NCBI GenBank assembly: GCA_001898225.1
Contig: MKTJ01000023.1
Location: 20,399-84,398, forward strand
DNA length: 64,000 nucleotides
Direction: 5' to 3'
From: Chloroflexi bacterium 54-19
GTDB lineage: Bacteria; Chloroflexota; Chloroflexia; Chloroheliales; Chloroheliaceae
Below, in pieces: positions 45,588-53,420 of this stretch. The notes beneath the pieces were generated by a model, which saw only the letters and a list, made by a program, of their open reading frames with translations, was not told the origin of the DNA and searched no databases. Each line of letters begins with the position of its first letter. The first letter of the stretch is position 1. Both the position numbers and the translations under genes were made by a program.

Positions 45588-46592
45588 TTACGGGACCGGT
45601 TCCGGCTTGAAATTGTAATGGAAATCCGTCTCCATCATCTCCCTGGCCCAGATGGTATTATTTACCAGCAAAACTGGCCGGGAGCATTTGCGTAAAACAT
45701 CGGTTGCAACGCTGCCCAGGATTAACTGGCCGAGCGGTCCCCTGGCATGCGTAGCCAGGGCCAGCAAGTCGGCATCAATTTCATCGCTATACTTATAAAT
45801 TTGGTCCACGATGTCGCCCGACCTGACCTCCACAACCGCCTCTAGCCCCTGGGTTTTCAGCCACTGCTGCACTACTTTGAGGTAAGCCAGGGCATGCTGG
45901 CGGGTCTGGTGGTTTTTCTGCGTCAGGGTGGTAGGCGTGTTTGAAAAGCCGCTTTCCTCGTAGCTATAAGAAGACGGGTAGACCATTTCCAGGTAGAGGG
46001 TAGCCTCAAGTTGCCGGGCGAAAACCGAAACCGGCCCCAGGATATTTTCTGCCTCCGGCGAGCCGTCCAGGGTTACCAGCAGTCTTACCGGACCTGTAGC
46101 TGGAATAGTCGGTCCGGTTGAGCGAAGTAATTCAGGTAATGGTACCTCGGCAATATCTTCCTGGGGTCTGAGTAATACTACGGCAATACTGCCCTGGCTG
46201 AGAACTTTCTGAGCCACGCTGCCTTTGAGCAGTAAATAGAGACCTTTCCGGGCGTGAGTAGCCATCACTACCAGGTCACCACCAAAGGCCGGTGTAACTT
46301 CCCCGATAGCCAGCTCAGGGTTCATTTTTTCCACCTCGCATCTTACCCGCTCCGGTGGGAGATGGCCTGGCAAGCCAGGGTCTAGCAAACTCGCCTTAAC
46401 TTTGGCTAAATAATCCTCGTTTAAGATGATTAACTCCTGGTGCGGACCGGCCAGGATATATTCTTTCTGCTCATCCCCGGTCGTTAACAATAAAATTAGT
46501 TCCGCGCCGAGCCTTTGGGCCATGCTAAGGGCCAGGGGTAGGGCTCTTTCCGCGAACGAGGTGCCATCCAGCGGGACTATTATCTTAAACAT
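45588..46592 (-). CDS. Universal stress protein with two UspA domains
   Basis: 334 residues. Domain 1 starts IIVPLDGTSFAERALPLA and domain 2 RLLVTLDGSPEAENIL. The second half has the nucleotide-binding signature THARGPLGQLILGSVATDVL; the first has THARKGLYLLLKGSVAQKVL, a weaker version. GGAGAGGAGG lies 7-12 bases before the ATG. The gene follows another double UspA gene by 23 bases, so the two form an operon and may make heteromers. It is one of three such proteins in the window; they share the tandem layout but differ clearly in sequence. Confidence 0.92.
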   Translation of the reverse strand: MFKIIVPLDGTSFAERALPLALSMAQRLGAELILLLTTGDEQKEYILAGPHQELIILNEDYLAKVKASLLDPGLPGHLPPERVRCEVEKMNPELAIGEVTPAFGGDLVVMATHARKGLYLLLKGSVAQKVLSQGSIAVVLLRPQEDIAEVPLPELLRSTGPTIPATGPVRLLVTLDGSPEAENILGPVSVFARQLEATLYLEMVYPSSYSYEESGFSNTPTTLTQKNHQTRQHALAYLKVVQQWLKTQGLEAVVEVRSGDIVDQIYKYSDEIDADLLALATHARGPLGQLILGSVATDVLRKCSRPVLLVNNTIWAREMMETDFHYNFKPEPVP

Positions 46593-46615
46593 AATATTTC
46601 CTCCTCTCCTACGTA

Positions 46616-47674
46616 TCAGATCTCGCCCTTTTCAAAGGCGGCGACCTGTTCGGCCTGGATGGTATTGGCGGGATGGATAAAGAGGACCGGCCTATGGGTT
46701 TGCCTGAGGACCTCATCTGAGACGCTGCCAAAGAACATCCGGCCCAGGCTACCCCTGGCGTGGGTTGCCATTGCCACCAGGGTTGCCCTGGTTTTATCCG
46801 AATAAGCCACAATTTCCTGGGCCCGACGGCTGGCCGACACTCCAACCCTGACCACACAGACGCAGCGTAATCCCCGGCCTATCACCCTGGCCCGGATAAT
46901 TTCCAGGTATTCGTAAGCGGCGGCTTCCTCTTTTTCTAAATCCTTGTCTTCTTCGGTTTCAGAGTTATCGACATAATAACTCCCCATATATTGGTCAGGC
47001 GGTGCCGGGACGATTATCCTCAATAAGAAAACGGTAGCGTCAATCGCGCAGGCCAGTTCCATTACATTTTCCAGGACTGATTCGGCCTGGGCCGTACCAT
47101 CCAGGGCAACCACAATCCGCTTTTGGTGGTCGGCTTTCCGGTCAAGTTGGGCCAGTTCTTCTCGAAGGTTCAGTTGATTTTCAGGGTGGGTTGGCTGCAA
47201 GAGAATTACCGGTTGGTTAGATAGTTGGACGACCTTCCTGGCAACGCTACCAAGCAAAAGATCCGAGGGGAAAGCGCGGGCATGGGTAGTCATTATAACC
47301 AGGTCGGAACGTGTGAGAAGGGCAAAGTGGGTAATTTCCTCGGCGGCTCTACCGCAAACTACTTCTATTCTAACCTGGCTGGCTTTTAAGCGGGTCGGAA
47401 GGGTGGGGTCGGTTATGATAGCTTTTATTTCTTCCAGGTAATCCATGGCCTGGTTTACTATCTTCAATTCATATTCAAAATTATCATAATTTAGCAGGGT
47501 ATCAACTTTAACCACCCTGATTAGTTGCAACTGGGCCTGGATACTCCTGGCAAACTGGATTGCCAGGGGTAAAGCCTGTTCTGCCTGGGGCGAACCATCC
47601 AGTGGTACGGTAATTACCCTGTTATTCACTGCACCGGTATTCGCCATTTCCAGGCCTGTACTTTGTGACTGCAT
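46616..47674 (-). CDS. Universal stress protein with two UspA domains
   Basis: 352 residues. Domain 1 starts VITVPLDGSPQAEQALPLA, domain 2 RIVVALDGTAQAESVL. THARGSLGRMFFGSVSDEVL in the second half and THARAFPSDLLLGSVARKVV in the first both approach the ATP-binding pattern. An acidic insert (SETEEDKDLEKEEAAAYE) lies in domain 2. Start at 47674 with GGAAGTG about 13 bases upstream; a second ATG at 47647 is possible and would remove nine residues. It is the first gene of the UspA pair. Confidence 0.9.
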   Translation of the reverse strand: MQSQSTGLEMANTGAVNNRVITVPLDGSPQAEQALPLAIQFARSIQAQLQLIRVVKVDTLLNYDNFEYELKIVNQAMDYLEEIKAIITDPTLPTRLKASQVRIEVVCGRAAEEITHFALLTRSDLVIMTTHARAFPSDLLLGSVARKVVQLSNQPVILLQPTHPENQLNLREELAQLDRKADHQKRIVVALDGTAQAESVLENVMELACAIDATVFLLRIIVPAPPDQYMGSYYVDNSETEEDKDLEKEEAAAYEYLEIIRARVIGRGLRCVCVVRVGVSASRRAQEIVAYSDKTRATLVAMATHARGSLGRMFFGSVSDEVLRQTHRPVLFIHPANTIQAEQVAAFEKGEI

Positions 47675-48005
47675 AATGTTACATCTGCACTTCCAGAATT
47701 CTTTTTATTTCAGGAGAAACTATCTCCTGGGTTTCTTGTAACACGGTGAGGTGAAAAATTGGGGCAATATGTGTTTAAATTTTGTATTCGGTCATTTGCA
47801 GGTAGCGCTTTTATCATAGAGCGTGCATCATGGAGCTTATATCAAATTTTCTACCGGCGGTAATTTTTAACCCAGAAATTAACCTTTTTAGAATATAACT
47901 TAGGTAAAAGTTGAGAAAAACCTAATGAAGATAGCTAAAGCAGGGGTTGTTTTCATTATTCTTAGCGATAACTTTATTATCAGCGTTGATATAAGGAGAA
48001 ATTTT
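47675..48005. other. Intergenic region between divergent UspA and microprotein genes
   Basis: 331 bases, AT-rich in its right half. It must carry both promoters. A frame from 47925 runs in phase into the microprotein, but its start lacks a ribosome site. No other feature is evident. Confidence 0.45.
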
Positions 48006-48125
48006 ATGGAAGCAATCATAGCCTTTATCGTAATAGTAGGCATCCTGGGTGGCCTGGACTGGGCGGCCCTGAAGTTTGGAGTTAATAGCCGGGTGCCCGA
48101 ACTGCTTAAAGAAAAACACGTGTAA
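48006..48125 (+). CDS. Single-pass membrane microprotein (39 aa)
   Basis: 39 residues: MEAIIAFIVIVGILGG makes one hydrophobic helix, then DWAALKFGVNSRVPELLKEK is an amphipathic, net basic tail. AAGGAGA lies 7 bases before the ATG, and a 19-base perfect hairpin follows 33 bases after the stop, so this looks like a self-contained transcription unit. I recognise no family. Small one-helix proteins often regulate a membrane enzyme or transporter; the partner is unknown. Confidence 0.6.
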   Translation: MEAIIAFIVIVGILGGLDWAALKFGVNSRVPELLKEKHV

Positions 48126-48157
48126 CAAATAGCAAATAGCTGGCTAAACTTGCCCTT

Positions 48158-48203
48158 AATAATAGCCACCTTTGCCTGGTATTCGGCAAAGGTGGCTATT
48201 ATT
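48158..48203 (+). terminator. Long perfect hairpin after the microprotein
   Basis: 19-base arms (AATAATAGCCACCTTTGCC and its complement at 48185-48203) around an 8-base loop, followed on the plus strand by TTCTTACTCTTAC. It probably ends the microprotein transcript. Confidence 0.75.
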
Positions 48204-48298
48204 TTCTTACTCTTACAGTGAGGCTATTCGCGCCGAAACTGGTCGCTCCGATAAGAGGTTCCCTGGAAGACCGGGGTTAACTTTTTTGAAGGGGCCAT

Positions 48299-49468
48299 TT
48301 ATGTGGTCCTTTTGCCCGCCTTCATGCCGAATAAAACCTTAAACAGGCCGACCCGGCTGATTACCAGTTCGTACAGGCCAAGGGAAATCGCTATAGAAAA
48401 GCCCAAAACCACCAGGTACTTTAACAGGACATTCAAATCCCAGGTGACCACAAAGTAAGCTACCATCACGATAACTGTCTGGTGCAGAATATAAACGGGG
48501 TAAGCGGCTCTGTTCACGTATTTTAAAATTGGGTTACTGAAATTGAGGTAGCGGCTGCCAAAGGCCAGGACCGCGCAAAGTAAGAACCAGGAACCGAGGT
48601 TGTAGGCCAACCCGAAGCCCAGTTTGCCAGGTGGAAAGCCGTTTTCCTGGCGATATTGGAATAAAAGCAGCGCTACCGGGCTACAGGCCAGGCCAAGCGC
48701 CAGGGTCAGGTAGCCGGAACGGTTGAGGACTTGCCGGAACCTTTCATCGCCCTGGAAGGCAAAACCAACTACGAACAAGACCAGGTAGACAAGGGCGGGC
48801 TTCCCAAGAAAATCCGGGGCGACGGAAGCGGCCAACAGCAGCCCAGGTACCAGGCCGAAAATGACCGGACCTGCCATGCTTCCGGCCAAACCTGAAATCA
48901 GGCCCCGCCCTTTCTCACTTTTAAGAAAGGCGAAAAGCGGTAGAGCCATCAGCGAGAAAATAAAGAGGAAAAAGACAAACCAGAGATGGGCAAATGTAAA
49001 AATTGTGCCGTCATAATCAGCTTTGGTCAGACTATAGCTCTGAAAGTAAACCGGGTAAAAATCAATTATATTGCCCGAAAAAGTATGCCGGGTTAACCGG
49101 GCAAAATAAGCCTGGGGTGGCACTACCAGGAGCAGGGCAACCAGAAACGGTAGCAATAGGCGCTGCAAGCGTTCCTGGAAATAACGACCGGCGGTGCGAA
49201 AGCTGAGAGCATACCAGCTGGCGGCCCCGGCCAGGAAAAATAGGAGGGGCATAGACCAGGGTGAAGCTATTATTATAAACCAGTTGCAGGGTTCGCTCGT
49301 TTCGGAATTTTTGATATAGAAAGGCTCAAGCGTTTCAAAAACCCGCGCTGTGTGATAGGGAAAAAGCATGAAAACTACGCCAACCCGGAGCCAATCAATA
49401 TCGCTGCGTCTATTCTGCCCGTCTGTTAAAGATGCTTCGTTTGCTTTCTCTTTTTGCTGAGTAATCAT
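48299..49468 (-). CDS. Acyltransferase-3 family membrane protein (OpgC/OafA-like)
   Basis: 389 residues with about ten hydrophobic segments. The first, DWLRVGVVFMLFPYHTARVFE, has the conserved Arg and His of the acyltransferase-3 family, which transfers acetyl, succinyl or other acyl groups to extracytoplasmic sugars. The branch with this 'DWLRV..HTAR' start includes MdoC/OpgC-like glucan succinyltransferases. ATG 49468 follows AGAGAAG; a frame seven codons longer is possible. With an NdvB-type glucan synthase in the same window, substitution of that glucan is conceivable, but the genes are 31 kb apart. Confidence 0.85.
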   Translation of the reverse strand: MITQQKEKANEASLTDGQNRRSDIDWLRVGVVFMLFPYHTARVFETLEPFYIKNSETSEPCNWFIIIASPWSMPLLFFLAGAASWYALSFRTAGRYFQERLQRLLLPFLVALLLVVPPQAYFARLTRHTFSGNIIDFYPVYFQSYSLTKADYDGTIFTFAHLWFVFFLFIFSLMALPLFAFLKSEKGRGLISGLAGSMAGPVIFGLVPGLLLAASVAPDFLGKPALVYLVLFVVGFAFQGDERFRQVLNRSGYLTLALGLACSPVALLLFQYRQENGFPPGKLGFGLAYNLGSWFLLCAVLAFGSRYLNFSNPILKYVNRAAYPVYILHQTVIVMVAYFVVTWDLNVLLKYLVVLGFSIAISLGLYELVISRVGLFKVLFGMKAGKRTT

Positions 49469-49858
49469 AAGTAACTTCTCTATTAACAATCTATTTTGAT
49501 TTTAATAACAGGTGGTTTAAGTCAGGGTATAAACCGGTCAAATCACTCCTTATTTATTCGTGGCAACCACCAGGTCCGGGCGGTTACCTGGCATTCGGAG
49601 CCTGGAAAGAAGCCCGATCCGTTAGGCCACGTTAAGTCCCTATCGGGCAGGGGGGAAACGGCTCCTGGCCTCGCGGCTGCCCAATTGGCACACCTTATTG
49701 ATGCTTTTGCCGTACCTGGTAAAGGGGACTAAATTATTTAATACGGTTTATTTACTATTGTTAACCGGGCTTTTTGGGTAGGGCAATTATAGTGATAGCA
49801 ACAGGAATAACCTGCAAGCTTTGCTACTTGAATTAAACTTCAGAAAGTAGGTTATCTG
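49469..49858. other. Intergenic region with weak secondary structure
   Basis: 390 bases between divergent genes. GCCCGAT near 49612 and ATCGGGC near 49643 can pair, and CCAGGT/ACCTGG lies nearby, but no known RNA family is matched and no ribosome site supports a gene. Confidence 0.4.
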
Positions 49859-50290
49859 ATGGTTACGCAACAATCTAAAAAGGGCTCTATCGGTCAGCAC
49901 TACCAGGACATCTGGCACGGAAAACTGGACCTAGTAACGACCCTTTACGCTCCTGATTGTATCTACCACGATTCCAATTCTCCCTTTGAATTGCCGACCG
50001 GGCGAGAGGGTATCAAGCAACTTGTCAATATTTTGCGTACGGCTTTTCCCGACATGGTTTTATCCATAGAAAGCGTTATCCTCGAAGAAGAAATTGTTGT
50101 AGTGCGCTGGAAATTGGCAGGAACAAATACCGGCCCGCTCCTGGCCGCAGGTCCAACCGGTCGGGCGGTAAATATCACCGGGATTAGCCAGCTAAGATTC
50201 GCTAACGGCCAGGTTGTTGAGGAATGGACCAACTGGGACGCCCTGGGCATGTTGGAGCAACTTGGCCTGGTGGAAGTAACTTTTCGTTAA
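49859..50290 (+). CDS. SnoaL-like ester cyclase family protein
   Basis: 143 residues. NTF2-like fold: HYQDIWHGKLDLVTTLYAPD, the IYHDS metal/acid residues, TGREGIKQLVNILRTAFPDM, VVVRWKLAGTNTG and GISQLRFANGQVVEEW all match the SnoaL-type polyketide cyclase family. Most genomic members have no known substrate and are not tied to polyketides. ATG 49859 has only a weak ribosome site (GTAGG). It is convergent with the HMG-CoA reductase gene; two hairpins lie between them. Confidence 0.88.
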   Translation: MVTQQSKKGSIGQHYQDIWHGKLDLVTTLYAPDCIYHDSNSPFELPTGREGIKQLVNILRTAFPDMVLSIESVILEEEIVVVRWKLAGTNTGPLLAAGPTGRAVNITGISQLRFANGQVVEEWTNWDALGMLEQLGLVEVTFR

Positions 50291-50377
50291 ACCATTCTGC
50301 TAAATTCTGGGCCTTCTAACCGAGCCAGGGCAGTTTCCCGGCCCAATTTTAATAAAGTCGAATCGAGTAGTTACAAT

Positions 50378-50410
50378 TACCGGCAGCAGTATAAGAACCT
50401 ACTGCCGGTA
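50378..50410. other. Inverted repeat
   Basis: TACCGGCAG and CTGCCGGTA, 9-base arms around 15 bases, directly before the longer hairpin at 50423-50464. It may add to the 3' structure of either convergent transcript. Confidence 0.45.
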
Positions 50411-50422
50411 GCTATTTGATAG

Positions 50423-50464
50423 CGGAACGGTCTTATAAACCCACTTGTTTATAAGACCGTTCCG
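50423..50464. terminator. 18-base perfect hairpin between convergent genes
   Basis: CGGAACGGTCTTATAAAC and its exact complement around a 6-base loop. It lies 21 bases after the HMG-CoA reductase stop and 130 bases after the SnoaL gene stop. No T-run on either side, so termination is presumed from position. Confidence 0.6.
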
Positions 50465-50481
50465 GCTGGGGAAGCTGGATT

Positions 50482-51651
50482 TTAACGCCGGTTGCGACCG
50501 AAGCGCTCGTGACTCGACACCCATTCTTCCGATACAACCGCCGTACCAAGGGAGAGTTCGCCACAAAGGACTGTCGCAGCGACGATTTCGGCAAACTTTC
50601 GTACCCCATCTTTCCCGTAGCAACCCATAATTTCCAGGCACTCACGCTGGGTTGGTAGACCGGTGCCGCCTCCATAGGTCGCGACAATCAACGAAGGAAT
50701 CGTGACAGAGTAATAATAGTTATTGCCCGGTCGGGGTTCGGCATAAATCAATTCAGCCGAAGCCTCGGCAATGGTCGCTACATCCTGGCCGGTAGCAATG
50801 AATAAAGCGGTTATGCCATTCACCGAATGGGCCCCGTTACTGTGGGCCCCGGCCAGGAAACTGCCGAGATTAATAACCTGGCGAGCCTGTAGGAGCTGGT
50901 CTGGGTCGGTGTGGGTTATGGCTTCCAATAGATAGCCGGGGATAATGGCTTCTGCTGTCACCCGCTTGCCCCTGGTGTGCAGCATATTGACATACGAGCT
51001 TTTTTTATCAGTAGCGAAATTAGACTCAAGGAAATAATGCTCGATACCAGGGTAGACGCTGTTAATCCAATCACAGGCAGATTTGGTCGCCTTGCTCACC
51101 ATGTTCTGCCCGGCGGCATCGCCGGTCGTGTAGTTGAAGCGCAGGAAAAGCAGGCGGCTGGCCGTATATTGTTCGATGTCGCGCAAATGTCCGCTGTGGG
51201 TAGTCTTATCGGCTTCTTTTTTTATGTGCTCAAAATTGGCTGTCACCCATTTACCAAACTCACGGGCCTGGCGGGCGCTGGGGAAAATAAAAACCGGAGC
51301 GCGCTGCATGGCATCGTCCGAAATAGTGGTCGTGATACCGCCCGCCGCTTCCAGTAACTTCATTCCCCGGTTATAACTGGCAACCAGGGTGCCTTCGGTG
51401 GTTGCCAGGGGAATATAAAAACGGCCTTTGGCATATTCGCCGTTAACCAGGAGCGGTCCGGCCAGACCGATTGGAACCTGGGCCACACCGATAAAGTTTT
51501 CAATGTTACCGGGCAGAATCGCCGGGTCGAAAGAATAGGACCCGACATTCCGGGCAACCTGGCCGGTTTGTTCGAATAAAAACTGGCGGCGGATGGCGGC
51601 CATTTCCTGGGTATAATCATTTTCCAATGACCGGGGGATTTTTGTATTCAT
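50482..51651 (-). CDS. Hydroxymethylglutaryl-CoA reductase, class I-like
   Basis: 389 residues. Residues of the active site are all present: Glu86 in TTEGTLVAS, Lys216 in TDKKSS, Asp290 in IATGQDVA and His381 in SSHERFG near the C terminus. ENFIGVAQVPIGLAGPL, GDAAGQNMVSKAT and GGGTGLPTQRECL are further landmarks. TDKK and the position of the C-terminal His fit the class I enzymes of archaea, eukaryotes and some bacteria, which reduce HMG-CoA to mevalonate with NADPH. This implies that the host uses the mevalonate route for isoprenoids, as known for Chloroflexus. No membrane domain. Start at 51651 with AAGGAGT upstream. It follows the acyl-CoA ligase with a hairpin in the gap. Confidence 0.93.
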   Translation of the reverse strand: MNTKIPRSLENDYTQEMAAIRRQFLFEQTGQVARNVGSYSFDPAILPGNIENFIGVAQVPIGLAGPLLVNGEYAKGRFYIPLATTEGTLVASYNRGMKLLEAAGGITTTISDDAMQRAPVFIFPSARQAREFGKWVTANFEHIKKEADKTTHSGHLRDIEQYTASRLLFLRFNYTTGDAAGQNMVSKATKSACDWINSVYPGIEHYFLESNFATDKKSSYVNMLHTRGKRVTAEAIIPGYLLEAITHTDPDQLLQARQVINLGSFLAGAHSNGAHSVNGITALFIATGQDVATIAEASAELIYAEPRPGNNYYYSVTIPSLIVATYGGGTGLPTQRECLEIMGCYGKDGVRKFAEIVAATVLCGELSLGTAVVSEEWVSSHERFGRNRR

Positions 51652-51743
51652 AGAACTTCCATACTCCTTGAAAATACTCTACCTATGTCAGCCAATCTAC
51701 CGGGAACGCACCGGTCGGGTCGCTCAACAATCCTGAGCTACGA

Positions 51744-51790
51744 GCTACCCGGTTCTGAACAGCCTTTACGGCAATCAGGAACCGGGTAGC
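51744..51790 (-). terminator. 12-base hairpin between the acyl-CoA ligase and HMG-CoA reductase genes
   Basis: GCTACCCGGTTC and GAACCGGGTAGC, perfect 12-base arms around 23 bases, 11 bases after the ligase stop on the minus strand. No T-run follows, so it may stabilise or partly terminate. Confidence 0.55.
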
Positions 51791-51800
51791 CCGTAAGAAG

Positions 51801-53375
51801 TTAACTTGATTTAATAGTCTCACCAACTGGTTTAGATGTGTTGTTAAGGCCACGCAGGTTAGTCTTTAGGATTTTCCCGGTGGCATTCTTGGGCAGGTCG
51901 GGCAGTATGTCCAACATGCGAGGATACTTATAATTGGCTACCCGCTCCTGCAAGTATTCGATTAACTCAGCCGGGGTTGCTTCATAGCCTGGTTTGAGTG
52001 AGACATAGGCCTTAATTTCCTCGCCGAATTTCGGGTCGGGCACCCCAATGACGGCGGCTTCACGGATAGCCGGGTGCTGGTAGAAGACATCCTCAACTTC
52101 CCGTGGGTAGACATTGTAGCCACCGCGAATAATCAAATCCTTAATCCGGTCAACAATGTAGATATAACCTTCCTCGTCTTTGTAGCCGATGTCACCGGTG
52201 TGGAACCATTCGTCGCGCATCACTTCGGCGGTAGCTTCTGGCCGGTTGTAATAGCCCTTCATTACATTCGGGCCACGCAGGACAATCTCGCCCCGCTCAT
52301 TCGCGCCCACTTCCCGGTCCTTTTCGTCAAAGACTTTCACCTCAGTGCCCCAATCTGCCAGGCCTACCGAACCGGCCTTCCGAGGTTTCTGGACCATGTT
52401 AAAGGTCGCACTCGCGCAGTCTTCACTCAAGCCATAGCCTTCCAGGAGGGGAATTTTGAACTCTGCCTCGAAGGCATGGAGTAGTTCGACTGGCAAGGCG
52501 GACCCGCCGGAAACAGCATATTTGAGGCTGCTGGTATCAAATTTCTTGCGGTCTGGATAGTGCAGCAAGGCAAAGAACATGGTAGGAACACCGCACATAA
52601 TAGTTACCCGGTCCCGCTCGATTACCTCAAAAACCTTGGCCGGATCAAAGCGTGGGATAAGGGTAATCGCCCCAATGCGTTCCAGCATTGAATTCATAAC
52701 GCTGCTTTGACCGTAAATGTGGAAGAAGGGGAGGGCACCAAGCCCAACATCGTTAGGGGAAACCGGCATCAGTTTCTCGCTGGCGATGGCCGAAAAGTAA
52801 CAATTAAGGTTGGTCAATTCAGCGCCTTTGGGCCTACCGGTGGTGCCGCTGGTATACATGATGACGGCAGTATCGTCGCCCTGGGTCGGCGCCAGTTCGT
52901 AGAAAGGCGAACAAGTCTTATAGACCTCCTCAAATTTAATCACCCCATCGACCGCCGGGAGCGGATTAGTGCTGCCGGGGGCCTGGGCGATAATCAGATG
53001 GTGGCAAAGTGGGGCCAACCGGTAGCCTTTGGCGGCTTCTTCCATAAAGCCTTCCCAGGCCACCAGGGCCAGGGCTTCCGAATCGTTCAGGACGTAATCT
53101 ATCTCACCGGCTTTGAACAGCACATTGATTGGTACAATTACCGCTCCCAGTTTTGCAATCCCATAGTAAGCGATTAAGAACTGGGGTATATTTGGCATCA
53201 TAATGGCGACATGGTCGCCGCGCTTTATACCTAAACGGTCAAGGCCGTTTGCAAACTGGTTGGTAACGGCGTTAAGTTGGGAGTAGGTCAGCTTGAACGA
53301 ATCAAAAATGATCGCTGTCCGTTCAGGATTGCTTTTGGCTGACTCTGTGAGCAAAGATGCAAAATTTAAGCTCAT
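51801..53375 (-). CDS. Long-chain fatty-acid-CoA ligase (AMP-binding)
   Basis: 524 residues. AMP-binding enzyme with VIMYTSGTTGRPKGAEL as the P-loop-like A3 motif, GYGLSEDCA (A5), WFHTGDIGYKDEEGY (A7), DRIKDLIIRGGYNVYPREVE (A8) and the catalytic Lys in PKNATGKILK (A10) at the C terminus. This is the FadD/4-coumarate-ligase-like family that makes acyl-CoA from a carboxylic acid, ATP and CoA. ATG 53375 has GAGGAGG 6 bases upstream and is preferred over a longer frame. It lies 45 bases after the UbiB-like kinase on the same strand, and would supply acyl-CoA for the WS/DGAT enzyme upstream. Confidence 0.93.
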   Translation of the reverse strand: MSLNFASLLTESAKSNPERTAIIFDSFKLTYSQLNAVTNQFANGLDRLGIKRGDHVAIMMPNIPQFLIAYYGIAKLGAVIVPINVLFKAGEIDYVLNDSEALALVAWEGFMEEAAKGYRLAPLCHHLIIAQAPGSTNPLPAVDGVIKFEEVYKTCSPFYELAPTQGDDTAVIMYTSGTTGRPKGAELTNLNCYFSAIASEKLMPVSPNDVGLGALPFFHIYGQSSVMNSMLERIGAITLIPRFDPAKVFEVIERDRVTIMCGVPTMFFALLHYPDRKKFDTSSLKYAVSGGSALPVELLHAFEAEFKIPLLEGYGLSEDCASATFNMVQKPRKAGSVGLADWGTEVKVFDEKDREVGANERGEIVLRGPNVMKGYYNRPEATAEVMRDEWFHTGDIGYKDEEGYIYIVDRIKDLIIRGGYNVYPREVEDVFYQHPAIREAAVIGVPDPKFGEEIKAYVSLKPGYEATPAELIEYLQERVANYKYPRMLDILPDLPKNATGKILKTNLRGLNNTSKPVGETIKSS

Positions 53376-53420
53376 TAAATTCCTCCTCATTTATTACATC
53401 TACATTAACCCTTAAAACCT

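Noticed and set aside
49496..49732. A 78-codon frame and a possible riboswitch in the gap before the SnoaL-like gene
   Set aside because: No ribosome site and no match to known riboswitch cores; only short pairs such as GCCCGAT/ATCGGGC.
51717..51743. tRNA-like TAGCTCAG...GAGC on the minus strand
   Set aside because: It resembles a D-arm only; no T-arm, anticodon stem or acceptor stem can be formed around it.
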